Source of the DNA: Paraglaciecola sp. L3A3 | GTDB taxonomy: Bacteria > Pseudomonadota > Gammaproteobacteria > Enterobacterales > Alteromonadaceae | Assembly (NCBI RefSeq): GCF_009796765.1 | Contig: NZ_CP047023.1 | Location: forward strand, 4,013,501 to 4,077,500 | Direction of reading: 5' to 3' | Length of the DNA stretch: 64,000 nt | In this document: positions 18,138 through 28,872 of the stretch, one piece after another | Layout of the letters: each line of letters begins with the position of its first letter | How positions within the stretch are numbered: position 1 is the first letter of the stretch | The notes under the pieces: model-generated | Told to the model about the DNA's origin: nothing | What the model saw: only the letters and a program-made list of their open reading frames with translations | Databases searched by the model: none | Made by a program: the position numbers and the translations under genes

Positions 18138-18587
18138 TGAAAATTTCTCTGTTTTTTATGTTAAACAAGTCTCAACTTGCCAATTTAGTTAAAATTTTGA
18201 ATCTGTATTTTGCAAAATATCAACGCTGTGCAAGTAATCTGGGGACTAAGCTATATTATTCAATACCCCAAGGCAAAATGTTAATAAAAAGTTGAACATA
18301 ATCTTATCGCTGCTATGAATTTTAGTGGAAGGCTTATCAATGTGGTTAATTAACACACAATATTTTAGGTCTGTTAGAGATCCGTCTGAATCAATAAATT
18401 TTACTCTGAGATTGTCACTAGATTGAATCATTAATGTCTCTATTAGCTTATATAACTAAAATCAGTATATTGACGAACAAATACCACATTAACAACTTTA
18501 CCTCGTCAGCGACCTTACAAGCGTTCTAACGGGCAATATAAGCTGTCTTTAGTATATTTTAATAACAATAATAATTTTTAAAGGGCA
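18138..18587. other. Intergenic region between sapC and rplQ
   Basis: About 450 bases, AT-rich, no supported gene on either strand. The sapC promoter must be in the part nearest 18138 on the minus strand, but I cannot pick a convincing -35/-10 pair. Short open frames here have no recognisable family and no good ribosome site. Confidence 0.5.
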
Positions 18588-18620
18588 TAAAAAAGCCAGA
18601 CTAAAGTCTGGCTTTTTTTA
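18588..18620 (-). terminator. Terminator of the alpha ribosomal operon
   Basis: AGCCAGAC-TTTA-GTCTGGCT on the minus strand: an 8-bp perfect stem with a 4-nt loop flanked by A and T runs, starting about 15 bases after the rplQ stop codon. It can work in both directions. Confidence 0.9.
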
Positions 18621-18634
18621 TATCTTACGATAAC

Positions 18635-19036
18635 TTATTCCGCTGTAGCTTCTTCAATCTCTTCGACTGCTTCAACTTCAGGGCGGTCAACTAATTCAAC
18701 GTAAGCCATTGGAGCTTTATCACCGGTACGGAATCCACATTTTAAAATGCGAATATATCCACCAGGACGCTCTTCATAGCGAGGACCTAATTCGTTGAAC
18801 AATTTACCAACAACTTCTTTATCACCCGTGCGAGCCATTGCCAAACGGCGATTAGCTACACTGTCTTGCTTAGCAAGTGTAATAAGAGGTTCAAGTACGC
18901 GACGCAATTCTTTCGCCTTTGGTAGAGTTGTTTTAATCAACTCATGTTTTACCAAAGAACCAGCCATGTTTTTAAACATCGCTTGACGATGACTGCTGTT
19001 ACGATTTAACTGACGACCACTTTTACGATGGCGCAT
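18635..19036 (-). CDS. rplQ: 50S ribosomal protein L17
   Basis: 133 residues, last gene of the alpha operon. The start [20 protein letters not shown] is the L17 signature, and the acidic tail ([14 protein letters not shown]) is typical of gammaproteobacteria. L17 sits near the peptide exit tunnel. It follows rpoA by 42 bases and is closed by the terminator at 18588-18620. Confidence 0.98.
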   Translation of the reverse strand: MRHRKSGRQLNRNSSHRQAMFKNMAGSLVKHELIKTTLPKAKELRRVLEPLITLAKQDSVANRRLAMARTGDKEVVGKLFNELGPRYEERPGGYIRILKCGFRTGDKAPMAYVELVDRPEVEAVEEIEEATAE

Positions 19037-19078
19037 AGTTTTATCCTTCTTTACAAATCAGTTTATTTAAAAACTTGA

Positions 19079-20068
19079 TTAATCTTTTTCTGCGATTGAC
19101 TCTGGTGGCCAGTTTTCTAGGCGCATACCTAGAGACAGTCCACGAGAAGCAAGTACATCTTTAATCTCAGTAAGAGATTTTTTACCTAAGTTAGGAGTTT
19201 TTAACAACTCAACTTCGGTACGCTGTACCAGGTCACCAATATATTGTATGGCTTCGGCTTTCAAACAGTTAGCTGAACGTACAGTTAGTTCTAAATCATC
19301 AACAGGGCGAAGTAAAATCGGATCAAATTCCGGTTTCTCTTCTTTTTCAACTGGCTCAGAAATATCACGAAGTTCAACAAATGCGTCTAATTGTTCAGCT
19401 AAAATTGTAGCTGAACGACGGATTGCTTCTTCCGGATCAATTGTGCCATTTGTTTCCATATCAATGATCAACTTATCAAGGTCAGTTCTTTGCTCTACTC
19501 GAGCAGACTCAACATTGTAAGAAATACGATCAACAGGGCTATATGAAGCATCTACCAATAAACGACCAATAGGACGATCATCTTCTTCTGAAGAGCGGCG
19601 AGTTGATGCAGGAACATAACCACGACCCATTTCTACTTTAATACGCATGCTGATATCAGCTTCGCCAGTTAAAGTACAAATAAGATGTTCAGGGTTAACA
19701 ATTTCCACATCGCCATCATGCTGGATATCACCAGCTAATACTGGGCCCGCACCGGATTTCACTAGAGTTAGTGTTGCTTCGGTTTTGCCTTCAAGACACA
19801 CGGCTAAACCTTTAAGGTTAAGCAATATCTCGATAACGTCTTCTTGCACGCCCTCTTTGGTGCTGTATTCATGCAACACACCATCGATTTCAACTTCAGT
19901 TACAGCACATCCAGGCATTGAAGACAATAGAATGCGACGTAACGCGTTACCTAGCGTATGGCCAAATCCGCGTTCCAAAGGTTCAAGTGTGACCTTAGCG
20001 CGAGTTGACGAGACGTTATCAATTTCAACTAATCTTGGTTTTAAGAATTCAGTTACAGAACCCGACAT
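19079..20068 (-). CDS. rpoA: RNA polymerase subunit alpha
   Basis: 329 residues. N-terminal assembly domain (about 1-235) with [26 protein letters not shown], a linker around [20 protein letters not shown], and the C-terminal domain (about 250-329) that contacts UP elements and activators, including [21 protein letters not shown]. Normal length and full set of landmarks. Lies between rpsD and rplQ as in other gammaproteobacteria. Confidence 0.98.
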   Translation of the reverse strand: MSGSVTEFLKPRLVEIDNVSSTRAKVTLEPLERGFGHTLGNALRRILLSSMPGCAVTEVEIDGVLHEYSTKEGVQEDVIEILLNLKGLAVCLEGKTEATLTLVKSGAGPVLAGDIQHDGDVEIVNPEHLICTLTGEADISMRIKVEMGRGYVPASTRRSSEEDDRPIGRLLVDASYSPVDRISYNVESARVEQRTDLDKLIIDMETNGTIDPEEAIRRSATILAEQLDAFVELRDISEPVEKEEKPEFDPILLRPVDDLELTVRSANCLKAEAIQYIGDLVQRTEVELLKTPNLGKKSLTEIKDVLASRGLSLGMRLENWPPESIAEKD

Positions 20069-20090
20069 TGTTTCCTCTCTTCTTTAAGCT

Positions 20091-20711
20091 TTACTTAGAG
20101 TAAAGTTCGACAATCAACTGTTCGTTAATTTCAGCAGATAAATCAGTTCTTTCAGGAACACGTTTAAATGTGCCTTCCATTTTCTTGCTATCTACTTCAA
20201 TCCAAGTTGGTTTCTCACGCTGATCTGCTAGTTCTAGAGCAGCAACGATACGTGCTTGTTTTTTCGCTTTTTCACGAACAGACACAACATCATCAGCAGA
20301 AACATTGAAAGAAGGAACGTTAACAACTTTACCGTTTACCAAAATGGCTTTATGGCTTACTAGTTGACGTGCTTCTGCACGTGTACTAGCAAAACCAATA
20401 CGATATACTACATTGTCTAAACGCTGCTCTAAAAGCTGTAACAAGTTTTCACCTGTGTTGCCTTTTAAGCGTGCTGCTTCTTTATAATAGTTACGGAATT
20501 GCTTTTCCAATACACCGTACATACGACGTACTTTTTGCTTTTCACGTAATTGAATACCGTAATCAGATAAACGTCCACGACGGGCGCCATGCTGACCAGG
20601 TGCATTATCAATTTTACATTTCGTCTCAATTGCACGAACGCCACTTTTAAGGAACAAATCTGTTCCTTCGCGGCGGCTAAGTTTGAGTTTTGGACCCAAA
20701 TATCTTGCCAT
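20091..20711 (-). CDS. rpsD: 30S ribosomal protein S4
   Basis: 206 residues. Begins [20 protein letters not shown]; the S4 RNA-binding domain (about 95-155) contains [23 protein letters not shown]. Primary 16S binder; in E. coli it also represses translation of its own operon by binding the leader upstream of rpsM. Confidence 0.98.
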   Translation of the reverse strand: MARYLGPKLKLSRREGTDLFLKSGVRAIETKCKIDNAPGQHGARRGRLSDYGIQLREKQKVRRMYGVLEKQFRNYYKEAARLKGNTGENLLQLLEQRLDNVVYRIGFASTRAEARQLVSHKAILVNGKVVNVPSFNVSADDVVSVREKAKKQARIVAALELADQREKPTWIEVDSKKMEGTFKRVPERTDLSAEINEQLIVELYSK

Positions 20712-20735
20712 GATCTTTCTCCAACTGTCCGTCGA

Positions 20736-21125
20736 TTAAACGCGACGTTTTTTCGGTGGACGACAACCGTTGTGAGGTATAGGTGTCACATCGGTAATAT
20801 TAGTGATTTTATAACCTGCAGCGTTCAAAGCTCGGATCGCAGATTCACGACCTGGACCTGGACCTTTAACGAACACTTCAATGTTTTTCAAACCGTAATC
20901 CTGTGCGGCTGTACCAGCGCGCTCAGCAGCTACCTGTGCAGCAAAAGGGGTAGATTTACGTGAACCACGGAAACCTGAACCACCTGAAGTTGCCCAAGAC
21001 AAAGCATTGCCTTGACGGTCAGTAATAGTCACTATTGTGTTGTTGAAAGAAGCATGGATATGAGCCATACCATCAGCAACTTGACGTTTTACGCGCTTAC
21101 GCGTTTTGGTTGGTGCTTTAGCCAT
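20736..21125 (-). CDS. rpsK: 30S ribosomal protein S11
   Basis: 129 residues; [19 protein letters not shown] near residue 22 and the C-terminal [17 protein letters not shown] are diagnostic. Part of the 30S platform. Twelve bases separate it from rpsM. Confidence 0.98.
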   Translation of the reverse strand: MAKAPTKTRKRVKRQVADGMAHIHASFNNTIVTITDRQGNALSWATSGGSGFRGSRKSTPFAAQVAAERAGTAAQDYGLKNIEVFVKGPGPGRESAIRALNAAGYKITNITDVTPIPHNGCRPPKKRRV

Positions 21126-21137
21126 AATATCCCCCGC

Positions 21138-21494
21138 TTATCGTTTTATTGCTTTGCGAGGACCCTTACGGGTGCGCGCATTAGTCTTAGTGCGCTGACC
21201 ACGTAGAGGAAGACTACGACGGTGGCGAATACCACGGAAGCAACCTAAGTCCATCAAACGTTTAATACTCATTGACACTTCACGTCGAAGATCACCTTCA
21301 ACTGTGAATTTAGCTACTTCATCACGTAACTTATCAATCTGTTCTTCATTAAGATCTTTGATCTTAGTTGTCTCTGCAACACCAGCTGCTACACAGATGC
21401 TTTTCGCACGTGTAGAGCCAACACCGTAAATTGCTGATAGTGCAATTACTGTATGTTTGTGCTCAGGGATGTTAATGCCAGCGATACGGGCCAT
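21138..21494 (-). CDS. rpsM: 30S ribosomal protein S13
   Basis: 118 residues; start [20 protein letters not shown] and the C-terminal [17 protein letters not shown] are diagnostic. Contacts the 30S head and inter-subunit bridge. First gene of the alpha operon proper; AAGGAG lies ahead of the ATG. The preceding 124-bp gap is long for this operon and holds a likely structured leader. Confidence 0.98.
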   Translation of the reverse strand: MARIAGINIPEHKHTVIALSAIYGVGSTRAKSICVAAGVAETTKIKDLNEEQIDKLRDEVAKFTVEGDLRREVSMSIKRLMDLGCFRGIRHRRSLPLRGQRTKTNARTRKGPRKAIKR

Positions 21495-21618
21495 TAACAG
21501 TACTCCTTATAATTAATAGTCATCAGCCTAAAAAGCCCGATAGGATACTTACCCAACGACTAAATTGCAAATAAGGATTGAGGCGCTAGTGTATCTAGAC
21601 GACCCCCAATCCAATCGA
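21495..21618 (-). promoter_or_regulatory. Candidate S4-responsive leader of the alpha operon
   Basis: The rpmJ-rpsM gap is 124 bases. On the minus strand GGATTGGGG at the 5' side pairs with CCTCAATCC (positions 21612-21604 with 21583-21575; one G-U pair), enclosing a second CTAG/CTAG pairing. In E. coli the same position holds the pseudoknot through which S4 represses the operon. The structure here is seen; its function is inferred from position only. Confidence 0.35.
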
Positions 21619-21735
21619 TTAACCTTGCCTTTGCTTATGCTTAAGGTCTGAACTGCAGATCACGCGCACAACACCGTTGCGCTTAATGACTTTACAGTTA
21701 CGGCAAATCCGCTTGACGGATGCACGAACTTTCAT
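21619..21735 (-). CDS. rpmJ: 50S ribosomal protein L36
   Basis: 38-residue protein [20 protein letters not shown] with Cys11, Cys14, Cys27 and His33 forming the zinc-binding (C+) ribbon, ending KHKQRQG. ATG at 21735 and TAA at 21619-21621. It lies 24 bases after secY, the usual place in the spc operon. Confidence 0.96.
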   Translation of the reverse strand: MKVRASVKRICRNCKVIKRNGVVRVICSSDLKHKQRQG

Positions 21736-21759
21736 TTCATCACTCCGTAAATAGCTAAC

Positions 21760-23079
21760 TTATCGGCCATAGCCTTTAAGATTCGCTTTTTTAAGAACAG
21801 ACTCATATTGATGTGACATCAAATGTGTCTGCACCTGCGCCATGAAATCCATGATTACCACAACCATAATAAGTAGTGATGTACCGCCGAAATAAAATGG
21901 AACATTCCAAGCGATAGTCATGAACTCAGGCACTAAACATATAAAGGTTATGTAAAGTGCACCAGCCAAAGTTAGGCGAGTCATTACTTTATCAACATAT
22001 TTTGATGTTTGCTCACCGGGACGAATACCAGGTACAAAAGCCCCTGATTTTTTCAAGTTATCTGCCGTTTCGCGAGGGTTAAAAACCAACGCAGTATAGA
22101 AGAAACAGAAAAATATAATCGCCGCAGCATATAACATCACATACAAAGGTTGTCCAGGAGACAACATTAACGCAACGTCTTGTAACCAAGACATTGATTC
22201 ATTCTGTCCGAACCATGTTGCTATGGTACTCGGAAACAAAATAATACTTGAAGCGAAGATAGGTGGAATTACACCAGCCATGTTCACTTTTAATGGTAAA
22301 TGAGTACTTTGCGCAGCAAACACTTTACGACCTTGTTGACGTTTCGCGTAGTTCACGACAATACGTCTTTGACCACGTTCAACAAATACAACAAAATAAG
22401 TAACTGCTACAACAATCACACCCACTAACAACAAGAACAATAATTGTATTTCACCTTGTCTCGCTTGCTCAGCAATATTACCTAAAGCTGAAGGCAAACC
22501 AGAAACTATACCGGCAAAAATCAGAATGGAGATACCGTTACCAATACCTCGCTCTGTAATCTGCTCACCTAGCCACATAAGGAACATAGTCCCAGTCACT
22601 AAGCTCACTACTGCTGTAAAGTAAAAACCGAAGCCGGGGTTCATTACCAAACCTTGCATAAGGTTAGGTAAATTAGTCGCAATTCCAACTGCTTGGAAAG
22701 TAGCTAATACCAACGTAAAATAACGTGTGTATTGACTAATTTTACGACGACCTGCTTCGCCTTCCTTTTTCAACTCCATCATTGGTGGATGCATAACTGT
22801 CAGCAACTGAATAATGATGGAAGCTGTTATATAAGGCATAATGCCTAGGGCTAGAACTGACGCGCGTTCAAGAGCACCACCAGAGAACATGTTAAACATC
22901 TCTACGATAGTACCTTTTTGTTGGTTGAATAATTCAGCCAACACCGCAGCGTCAATACCAGGAATAGGCACGAACGAACCCAACCTAAATACTATGATCG
23001 CACCTAGTACGAACAACAATCTTGATTTAAGTTCGCTCAATCCGCCTTTAGCGCTTGAATCCGATCCTGGTTTAGCCAT
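21760..23079 (-). CDS. secY: Preprotein translocase subunit SecY
   Basis: 439-residue, ten-helix channel of the SecYEG translocon. Landmarks: [20 protein letters not shown] at the N-terminus, the plug/TM2 region [15 protein letters not shown] near residue 78, the cytoplasmic loop after TM6, and [11 protein letters not shown] near residue 350. Placed between rplO and rpmJ as usual. Confidence 0.98.
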   Translation of the reverse strand: MAKPGSDSSAKGGLSELKSRLLFVLGAIIVFRLGSFVPIPGIDAAVLAELFNQQKGTIVEMFNMFSGGALERASVLALGIMPYITASIIIQLLTVMHPPMMELKKEGEAGRRKISQYTRYFTLVLATFQAVGIATNLPNLMQGLVMNPGFGFYFTAVVSLVTGTMFLMWLGEQITERGIGNGISILIFAGIVSGLPSALGNIAEQARQGEIQLLFLLLVGVIVVAVTYFVVFVERGQRRIVVNYAKRQQGRKVFAAQSTHLPLKVNMAGVIPPIFASSIILFPSTIATWFGQNESMSWLQDVALMLSPGQPLYVMLYAAAIIFFCFFYTALVFNPRETADNLKKSGAFVPGIRPGEQTSKYVDKVMTRLTLAGALYITFICLVPEFMTIAWNVPFYFGGTSLLIMVVVIMDFMAQVQTHLMSHQYESVLKKANLKGYGR

Positions 23080-23084
23080 CTAGC

Positions 23085-23519
23085 CTATTCCTCTACTTTA
23101 CCGCCAGCCGCCTTGATTGCTTCAAGTGCGCCTTTTGTTACCTTTAAACCACTAATCGTTACAGCACGTGAGATTTCACCACTTTTTAAAACTTTAACGA
23201 ACAACATTTCTTTTTTAACAAGACCTGCTGCTTTTAAAGTTTCAAGTGAAACCACATCACCTTCTACCTTGGCAATTTCACCCAAAGTCACTTGGTCAGA
23301 AACCAAAGACTTACGAGATGTGAAACCGAACTTCGGTAGACGACGCTGGATTGGCATTTGCCCGCCTTCAAAACCAGGTTTTACAGAACCGCCTGAGCGA
23401 GACTTTTGACCTTTGTGACCACGGCCACCAGTTTTTCCAAGACCAGAGCCCATACCACGACCCACACGTTTACCAGAATTTTTCGCTCCAGGTGCAGGAG
23501 CAAGAGTATTAAGTCTCAT
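23085..23519 (-). CDS. rplO: 50S ribosomal protein L15
   Basis: 144 residues; [20 protein letters not shown] and the Gly/Lys-rich [20 protein letters not shown] segment are diagnostic of L15. Five bases from secY, so tightly coupled. Confidence 0.98.
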   Translation of the reverse strand: MRLNTLAPAPGAKNSGKRVGRGMGSGLGKTGGRGHKGQKSRSGGSVKPGFEGGQMPIQRRLPKFGFTSRKSLVSDQVTLGEIAKVEGDVVSLETLKAAGLVKKEMLFVKVLKSGEISRAVTISGLKVTKGALEAIKAAGGKVEE

Positions 23520-23522
23520 CTG

Positions 23523-23705
23523 TTACTCCTCCACTACTTCAACCATGTAAAATACACGGTTGATCATGCCACGGACAGAAGGGGTGTCTTCTAGCTCACG
23601 AACATGACCGATGCGACGTAAACCTAAACCAGTAAGCGTAGCTTTATGCTTAGGTAGACGACCGATTGAACTTTTCGTTTGCTTTACTTTAATCATCTTA
23701 GTCAT
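23523..23705 (-). CDS. rpmD: 50S ribosomal protein L30
   Basis: 60 residues: [20 protein letters not shown], then [23 protein letters not shown] 23705 chosen because it matches the family start and has GGGG eight bases upstream; a TTG two codons earlier is in frame but would abut the rpsE stop. Confidence 0.97.
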   Translation of the reverse strand: MTKMIKVKQTKSSIGRLPKHKATLTGLGLRRIGHVRELEDTPSVRGMINRVFYMVEVVEE

Positions 23706-23711
23706 GATCAA

Positions 23712-24215
23712 TTACCCCAAAATCTGCGATACAGACAATCCACGTTTCGCGGCTACTGACTCAGGCGAATTCATTTCTGTCAACGCGTTGATAGTTGCAC
23801 GAACAACGTTAATTGGATTGGTAGATCCGTAACATTTTGAAAGTACGTTTTGTACACCAGACACTTCAAGTACTGCACGCATCGCACCACCGGCAATAAT
23901 ACCAGTACCTTCAGATGCAGGCTGCATGTAAACTTTAGAGCCTGAGTGACGACCTTTAATCGGATGCTGTAGCGTGTTGCCATTAAGATCAACAGTCACA
24001 AGATTGCGACGTGCTTTTTCCATAGCTTTTTGGATAGCAGCAGGCACTTCACGTGCTTTACCGTAACCAAAACCAACACGACCATTACCGTCACCTACTA
24101 CTGTCAAAGCAGTGAAGCTAAAGATACGACCACCTTTAACTACTTTAGATACACGGTTTACAGCGATTAGTTTTTCCAACAAGTCACCTTGTTGTTGAGC
24201 TTCTACTTTAGCCAT
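23712..24215 (-). CDS. rpsE: 30S ribosomal protein S5
   Basis: 167 residues with the S5 double-stranded-RNA-binding domain ([20 protein letters not shown] near residue 11) and the C-terminal [16 protein letters not shown]. Involved in decoding accuracy and 30S assembly. Normal length. Confidence 0.98.
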   Translation of the reverse strand: MAKVEAQQQGDLLEKLIAVNRVSKVVKGGRIFSFTALTVVGDGNGRVGFGYGKAREVPAAIQKAMEKARRNLVTVDLNGNTLQHPIKGRHSGSKVYMQPASEGTGIIAGGAMRAVLEVSGVQNVLSKCYGSTNPINVVRATINALTEMNSPESVAAKRGLSVSQILG

Positions 24216-24224
24216 AATTAACTC

Positions 24225-24578
24225 CTAGAACTGAAGACCAGCTTCGCGAGCTGCATCAGCCAATGCTTTAACACGACCATGATACTTAAACCCACTACGA
24301 TCAAAAGCAACTGACTTGATGCCTTTTTCCATAGCGCGTTCAGCGATCGCTTTACCAATAGCTGCTGCTGCTGCTGAATTACCAGTACCTTTAAGGCTAC
24401 TAGCTAGTTCAGTTTCAACTGTTGATGCCGACGCCAATACTTCAGAACCGCTTGGAGCGATTAACTGAGCATAAATGTGACGCGGGGTGCGATTAACAAC
24501 CAAGCGATGCGCGGCCAATTCACTAATTTTTTTACGTGCACGAGTAGCGCGACGTAAACGAGCTGATTTTTTATTCAT
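24225..24578 (-). CDS. rplR: 50S ribosomal protein L18
   Basis: 117 residues; binds 5S rRNA. Start [20 protein letters not shown], and the C-terminal [20 protein letters not shown] is diagnostic. Confidence 0.98.
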   Translation of the reverse strand: MNKKSARLRRATRARKKISELAAHRLVVNRTPRHIYAQLIAPSGSEVLASASTVETELASSLKGTGNSAAAAAIGKAIAERAMEKGIKSVAFDRSGFKYHGRVKALADAAREAGLQF

Positions 24579-24589
24579 CTTACTAACTC

Positions 24590-25123
24590 CTACTTTTTCT
24601 TAGCTTCTTTGCGACGCACAACTTCATCTGCGTAACGAACACCCTTACCTTTATAAGGCTCTGGCGGACGATATGCACGAATGTTAGCTGCAACCTGACC
24701 TATTAACTGCTTATCAACGCCTTTGACGACGATTTCAGTTTGACTAGGAGTTTCAACAGAAATACCTTCAGGCATTTCATATGCAACAGGATGTGAAAAA
24801 CCTAAAGTTAAATTTAGTTTTTTACCTTGTGCTTGAGCACGGTAACCAACACCATTCAACAATAATTTTTTCTCAAAACCTTCAGCTACTCCAACAATCA
24901 TGTTGTTTAACAAAGAGCGGGCGGTACCTGCTTGAGCCCAACCATTTACTGCACCTTCACGAGGAGCAACAGTTAGTTGTGCGTCAGCTTGTACAACTTC
25001 TACAGCTTCATTAAATACACGAGTTAGCGTGCCATTTTTACCTTTAACTGTGATTTCTTGACCAGCGATAGAAACTTCTACGCCAGATAAGACATCGACA
25101 GGAGCTTTTGCTATACGTGACAT
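24590..25123 (-). CDS. rplF: 50S ribosomal protein L6
   Basis: 177 residues, two L6 repeats; [20 protein letters not shown] at the N-terminus and [20 protein letters not shown] at the C-terminus are diagnostic. Close spacing to rpsH and rplR. Confidence 0.98.
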   Translation of the reverse strand: MSRIAKAPVDVLSGVEVSIAGQEITVKGKNGTLTRVFNEAVEVVQADAQLTVAPREGAVNGWAQAGTARSLLNNMIVGVAEGFEKKLLLNGVGYRAQAQGKKLNLTLGFSHPVAYEMPEGISVETPSQTEIVVKGVDKQLIGQVAANIRAYRPPEPYKGKGVRYADEVVRRKEAKKK

Positions 25124-25133
25124 TCTATTCCCC

Positions 25134-25526
25134 TTACGCTACGTAGCCGATGATCTCACCACCCATGCCCGCTTTACGCGCTGCACGGTCAGTCATCACA
25201 CCTTTAGAGGTAGACACGATAGCCACACCTAAACCACCCATAACTTTTGGCAACTCATCTTTTTTCTTATAGATGCGAAGACCAGGGCGACTTACGCGCT
25301 CAATGCTCTCGATTACTTTTTTGCCTTCGAAGTACTTTAAAGTAACTTCTAATACAGGCTTAACGTCACCAGAAACAGCGAAGTCTGTTACATAACCTTC
25401 TTCTTTAAGTACTGCTGCAATTGCAACACGAACTTTAGAAGACGGCATAGATACAGATACCTTGCTAGCCATCTGGCCGTTACGTACGCGGGTAAACATA
25501 TCCGCGATAGGATCTTGCATACTCAT
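25134..25526 (-). CDS. rpsH: 30S ribosomal protein S8
   Basis: 130 residues; [18 protein letters not shown] at the start and [20 protein letters not shown] at the C-terminus match S8. In E. coli S8 is the autogenous repressor of the spc operon, acting at the rplE start. Confidence 0.98.
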   Translation of the reverse strand: MSMQDPIADMFTRVRNGQMASKVSVSMPSSKVRVAIAAVLKEEGYVTDFAVSGDVKPVLEVTLKYFEGKKVIESIERVSRPGLRIYKKKDELPKVMGGLGVAIVSTSKGVMTDRAARKAGMGGEIIGYVA

Positions 25527-25538
25527 ATCAGCTACCCC

Positions 25539-25844
25539 TTACCAACTGGCTTTTTTCAAGCCAGGCACTTCACCGCGCATAGCTGCTTCACGCAACTTGA
25601 TACGACTCATGCCAAACTTGCGTAGGAAACCATGTGGACGACCTGTAATGTTGCAGCGATTACGCTTACGACTTACAGATGAGTCACGTGGTAGTTGTTG
25701 TAGCTTAAGAACAGCGTCCCAACGTTCTTCATCAGAAGAGTTGACATCGCTGATAGTTGCTTTAAGCGCAGCGCGTTTTACCGCGTACTTAGCAACTAGC
25801 TTGGCGCGTTTTACTTCGCGCGCTTTCATTGATTCTTTTGCCAT
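25539..25844 (-). CDS. rpsN: 30S ribosomal protein S14
   Basis: 101 residues, the long zinc-free (C-) form, with no CxxC pairs. [20 protein letters not shown] and the C-terminal [18 protein letters not shown] are diagnostic. Confidence 0.98.
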   Translation of the reverse strand: MAKESMKAREVKRAKLVAKYAVKRAALKATISDVNSSDEERWDAVLKLQQLPRDSSVSRKRNRCNITGRPHGFLRKFGMSRIKLREAAMRGEVPGLKKASW

Positions 25845-25855
25845 AACCCTACACC

Positions 25856-26395
25856 TTACTTTTTAAACGGGAAGTTGAACGCGCTTAATAAAGCGTGTGC
25901 TTCCGCATCGGTTTGTGCGCTGGTAGTGATAGTGATATCCATACCGCGTATCTTGTCCACTTTATCAAAATCGATTTCAGGGAAGATAATTTGCTCACGA
26001 ACGCCCATGCTATAGTTACCACGACCATCGAATGACTTAGGATTTAAGCCACGGAAATCGCGGATACGAGGGATTGCTATTGAAACTAAACGTTCAAAGA
26101 ATTCCCACATACGTTCACCACGTAGGGTTACTTTACAGCCAATCGGATAACCTTCACGGATTTTAAAGCCCGCTACAGATTTACGGGCAACAGTTACAAT
26201 AGGCTTTTGACCTGCAATTGCTTGCATATCAGCCGTGGCATTTTCTAATACCTTCTTGTCTGCTACCGCTTCACCTAAACCCATGTTTAGAGTGATCTTA
26301 TCAATCCGAGGGACTTGCATGACGCTTTTGTAATCGAACTGCTTAGCAAGTTCGGCTACAACTGAGTCTTTATAGAAATCATGCAGTTTCGCCAT
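25856..26395 (-). CDS. rplE: 50S ribosomal protein L5
   Basis: 179 residues starting [20 protein letters not shown]; 5S rRNA binder. ATG 26395 is preferred over an in-frame upstream codon because it matches the family start and has TTGGAGAG just ahead. The bases over the start codon resemble the E. coli rplE start, where S8 binds mRNA. Confidence 0.98.
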   Translation of the reverse strand: MAKLHDFYKDSVVAELAKQFDYKSVMQVPRIDKITLNMGLGEAVADKKVLENATADMQAIAGQKPIVTVARKSVAGFKIREGYPIGCKVTLRGERMWEFFERLVSIAIPRIRDFRGLNPKSFDGRGNYSMGVREQIIFPEIDFDKVDKIRGMDITITTSAQTDAEAHALLSAFNFPFKK

Positions 26396-26411
26396 CGTAC
26401 TCTCCAATTAA

Positions 26412-26726
26412 TTAAACTAGTTCGCCGTCTGATTTGAAGAAACGAACTTTCTTCTCACCTTCAAGACGGAAACCTATACGATCTGCTTTACCCGCTTTCG
26501 CGTTGTAGATCGCTACATTTGATACGTGAATTGATGCTTCTTTCTCAATTATTCCACCAGCAACGCCCGCTTGAGGGTTTGGTTTCTGATGTTTTTTGAT
26601 TAAGTTCACACCTTCAACGATTAAACGGTCAGTACCAGGGATAACTTTAAGCACTTTGCCTTGTTTTCCTTTGTCTTTACCCGCTAAAACGATGATTTCA
26701 TCATCACGACGAATTTTATTAGCCAT
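26412..26726 (-). CDS. rplX: 50S ribosomal protein L24
   Basis: 104 residues; KOW-type start [20 protein letters not shown] and [20 protein letters not shown]. 50S assembly initiator near the exit tunnel. Confidence 0.98.
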   Translation of the reverse strand: MANKIRRDDEIIVLAGKDKGKQGKVLKVIPGTDRLIVEGVNLIKKHQKPNPQAGVAGGIIEKEASIHVSNVAIYNAKAGKADRIGFRLEGEKKVRFFKSDGELV

Positions 26727-26738
26727 ATCGTGACTCCT

Positions 26739-27104
26739 TTATAGTACCTCAGGGGCTAACGAGACAATCTTCATGTTATTCACACGAAGCTCACGAGTAA
26801 CCGGACCAAAGATACGCGTACCAATCGGTTGCTTGTTTGCATTAAGCAAAACAGCTGCGTTGCTATCAAAACGGATTGAAGATCCGTCTGGACGACGTAC
26901 GCCTTTTCTAGTACGCACCACCACTGCAGTTAGTACATCACCTTTTTTTACTTTACCGCGAGGAATTGCTTCCTTAACAGTAACTTTAATGATGTCACCA
27001 ATATGTGCATAACGGCGATGCGAGCCACCAAGAACCTTAATACACTGAACCCTGCGAGCGCCGGAATTATCGGCTACATCCAGGTTAGTTTGCATTTGGA
27101 TCAT
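26739..27104 (-). CDS. rplN: 50S ribosomal protein L14
   Basis: 121 residues; [20 protein letters not shown] and the C-terminal [18 protein letters not shown] are diagnostic. First gene of the spc operon. Unusually, no rpsQ, rpmC or other S10-operon gene lies upstream in the window; beyond the leader there is a decayed lipoprotein gene. Confidence 0.98.
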   Translation of the reverse strand: MIQMQTNLDVADNSGARRVQCIKVLGGSHRRYAHIGDIIKVTVKEAIPRGKVKKGDVLTAVVVRTRKGVRRPDGSSIRFDSNAAVLLNANKQPIGTRIFGPVTRELRVNNMKIVSLAPEVL

Positions 27105-27151
27105 GTTAGTGCTCCGCTGTTAATTAAGACTCTCACGAGTCGTTATTCATT

Positions 27152-27179
27152 AAAAAAACAGCACTATGCTGCTTTTTTA
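27152..27179 (-). terminator. Terminator-like hairpin in the spc operon leader
   Basis: Minus strand: an A-run, then GCAGCA-TAG-TGCTG (one mismatch below a 5-bp core), then seven T. It lies 48-75 bases upstream of the rplN start codon and about 20 bases downstream of the best -10 candidate. It is either the old terminator of the S10 operon or an attenuator of spc transcription. Confidence 0.55.
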
Positions 27180-27206
27180 TACATGCCCCCATCAAAAGGG
27201 CGCGAA

Positions 27207-27212
27207 ATACTA
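27207..27212 (-). promoter_or_regulatory. Candidate -10 element of the spc promoter
   Basis: TAGTAT on the minus strand, followed by TTCGCGCCC, the GC-rich start-region discriminator often seen at gammaproteobacterial ribosomal promoters. The -35 match is weak (TATTCA, 17-bp spacer). Low-confidence placement; a promoter is needed here because no ribosomal gene lies upstream. Confidence 0.35.
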
Positions 27213-27326
27213 ACAGAAAGTAACGTGCGTGAATAGCTTAATTTCAAAATATATTAGCCATACGAGCAATTAATACAGGGAACAGATTTTCGAATGTTTC
27301 TATGGCAGGAAAAGTATGGAATATCT
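27213..27326. other. Gap between spc promoter and pseudogene terminator
   Basis: No gene or clear signal apart from the weak promoter elements. This is where contiguity with the S10 operon has been lost. Confidence 0.4.
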
Positions 27327-27370
27327 TTCAAAAAAAATGAATTGATGGGTTTACCCAGCCAATTCATTTT
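27327..27370 (-). terminator. Terminator downstream of the broken lipoprotein gene
   Basis: An 11-bp perfect stem (AAAATGAATTG paired with CAATTCATTTT) around an inner GGG/CCC pairing, followed on the minus strand by eight T. It lies about 25 bases after the pseudogene's final stop and shields the spc promoter. Confidence 0.8.
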
Positions 27371-27393
27371 GTAAAACATTAACTCCGAAAATA

Positions 27394-28726
27394 TTAAAGT
27401 AACGTAATTTTATAGCCACTAGCTGTTATGGCGTTACCTTCTATCGTAACAATATAATGTTTATCTTCGTTAACTCCTAACAGAGGGGCACGATCCAATA
27501 AAGTTTTTGAGCCATTTTCATCTGTGTGTATTGCGATAAGTTCATAATAATCACTTGGTATGGTAATTTCCTAGTCTTGGCAAATTCAAGTGATGTGATT
27601 TTGAAGTTTGCTGTGTCTAGGGTTTCATTACTTTTCACAAAATGCAGTGATACGTTTTCCATTAGATTTTGCAAATTAACCACGTTAATTCGTTTATTAA
27701 ATGCCTGAGGTACATTAGTTTCAACGAATTCTAGAGCCGTTAATTTTTCCTCGGCATCCTGATAGATAATGATAACCTTACTTTTACCTTGATTGAGGGT
27801 CACTAAACGACTATTAAAGCTTAACTCTTGATCCTGAGTTGATTCTGCTGATATACGATAATCACCAAACTCTATTTCAATAAATTCACTATTAGTAGTG
27901 GCGGCCACAGAAAATTCATTGGAGATCGTTCCAGAGCTATCCCCCATAAATGAGATATCCATATTATTCAGTTCATCTAAACTATAATATAAACGTTATT
28001 GGCAATTAGCGTATATGTGAGAATAAGTCGCGACACCTGCAGAGTTAGTCACAATATCAAGATTTAGTATATTACTAAATATCCCATTCAACTCACGCAC
28101 AGTGACAACAAATTCAGTAGCTAATTGTAAATTAATTTCGGGATTTTCAAATATAACTTGGTCACTGCCTGGCTCGGTAATATATATTCTATATTGCGCA
28201 ATATTAAAATCATCATAAGAAACAGTATCCAACTGTTTGGGCGTTAGCAAAACACTGCCCACTTCTCACATGTATTAATCAAAACTGCCTTCATCCGCTA
28301 CTACAGAGGTAGCGAATAACCTAAAGTGCTGTTCTAGCTGTTTCACTTCGAATTCATATTCATTTAAAATAGGATCGCTAAGGTCCCCACTTAACACCAA
28401 TAAGGTTTTGTTGTTTTCTGTCAACTCGGTCGACATATCTTTAACAGTGACGTCATTACCGTCTGAGTCCTTTCTATATAGCTGTAAATCAAATTCACCA
28501 GGTGTGAGGCTCACGACTTGGGTCGTATCACCATAAATAGCAGAGCTAAACCCCTGCTCATTACTATCTCTTAGATATATTGATGAGCTATTAACTGAGC
28601 CGTTATAAAATTGCAGAAATACCTTTTTTCTTCCTCTGTATCTTTATTATCATCTGAGCTTCCACAAGCAGTCAGCGCCGTTCCGATGAAAAATAAAATT
28701 CCCCTTTGTTTAACTACATTTCTCAT
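27394..28726 (-). pseudogene. Broken lipoprotein gene (DUF4397-like repeats)
   Basis: The ATG at 28726 starts a lipoprotein signal (GILFFIGTALTACGSS, lipobox Cys). The frame then shifts near 28630 (after an A run), continues as VFLQFYNGSVNSSSIYLRDS and on through two repeats, meets in-frame stops near 28273, 28264 and 27996, and shifts again near 27570 before ending EGNAITASGYKITLL at 27394. At least two frameshifts and three stops mean it cannot make a full product. The repeat pattern (NGS..SSIYLRD..VSLTPGEFDLQLY) resembles DUF4397 surface lipoproteins. A-T-rich decay, no sign of a mobile element. Confidence 0.75.
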
Positions 28727-28872
28727 TTTTAACTATTCCATAACTTAAATATAAAGTATTAGTTTTATATGGGTATGGTGGATAGTTAACTGTTTAAAAA
28801 TATTTTCATAACTAATCAATTTGTAACCGAAAGAGTATTATTAATCAATTAGTTAAGTTGTATAAATGCCTG

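Noticed and set aside
18246..18431. 61-codon frame between sapC and rplQ
   Set aside because: No ribosome site, no recognisable family, AT-rich non-coding composition.
27477..28514. Three separate small genes on the minus strand
   Set aside because: They are surviving segments of one broken lipoprotein gene; similarity continues across the stops and frame changes.
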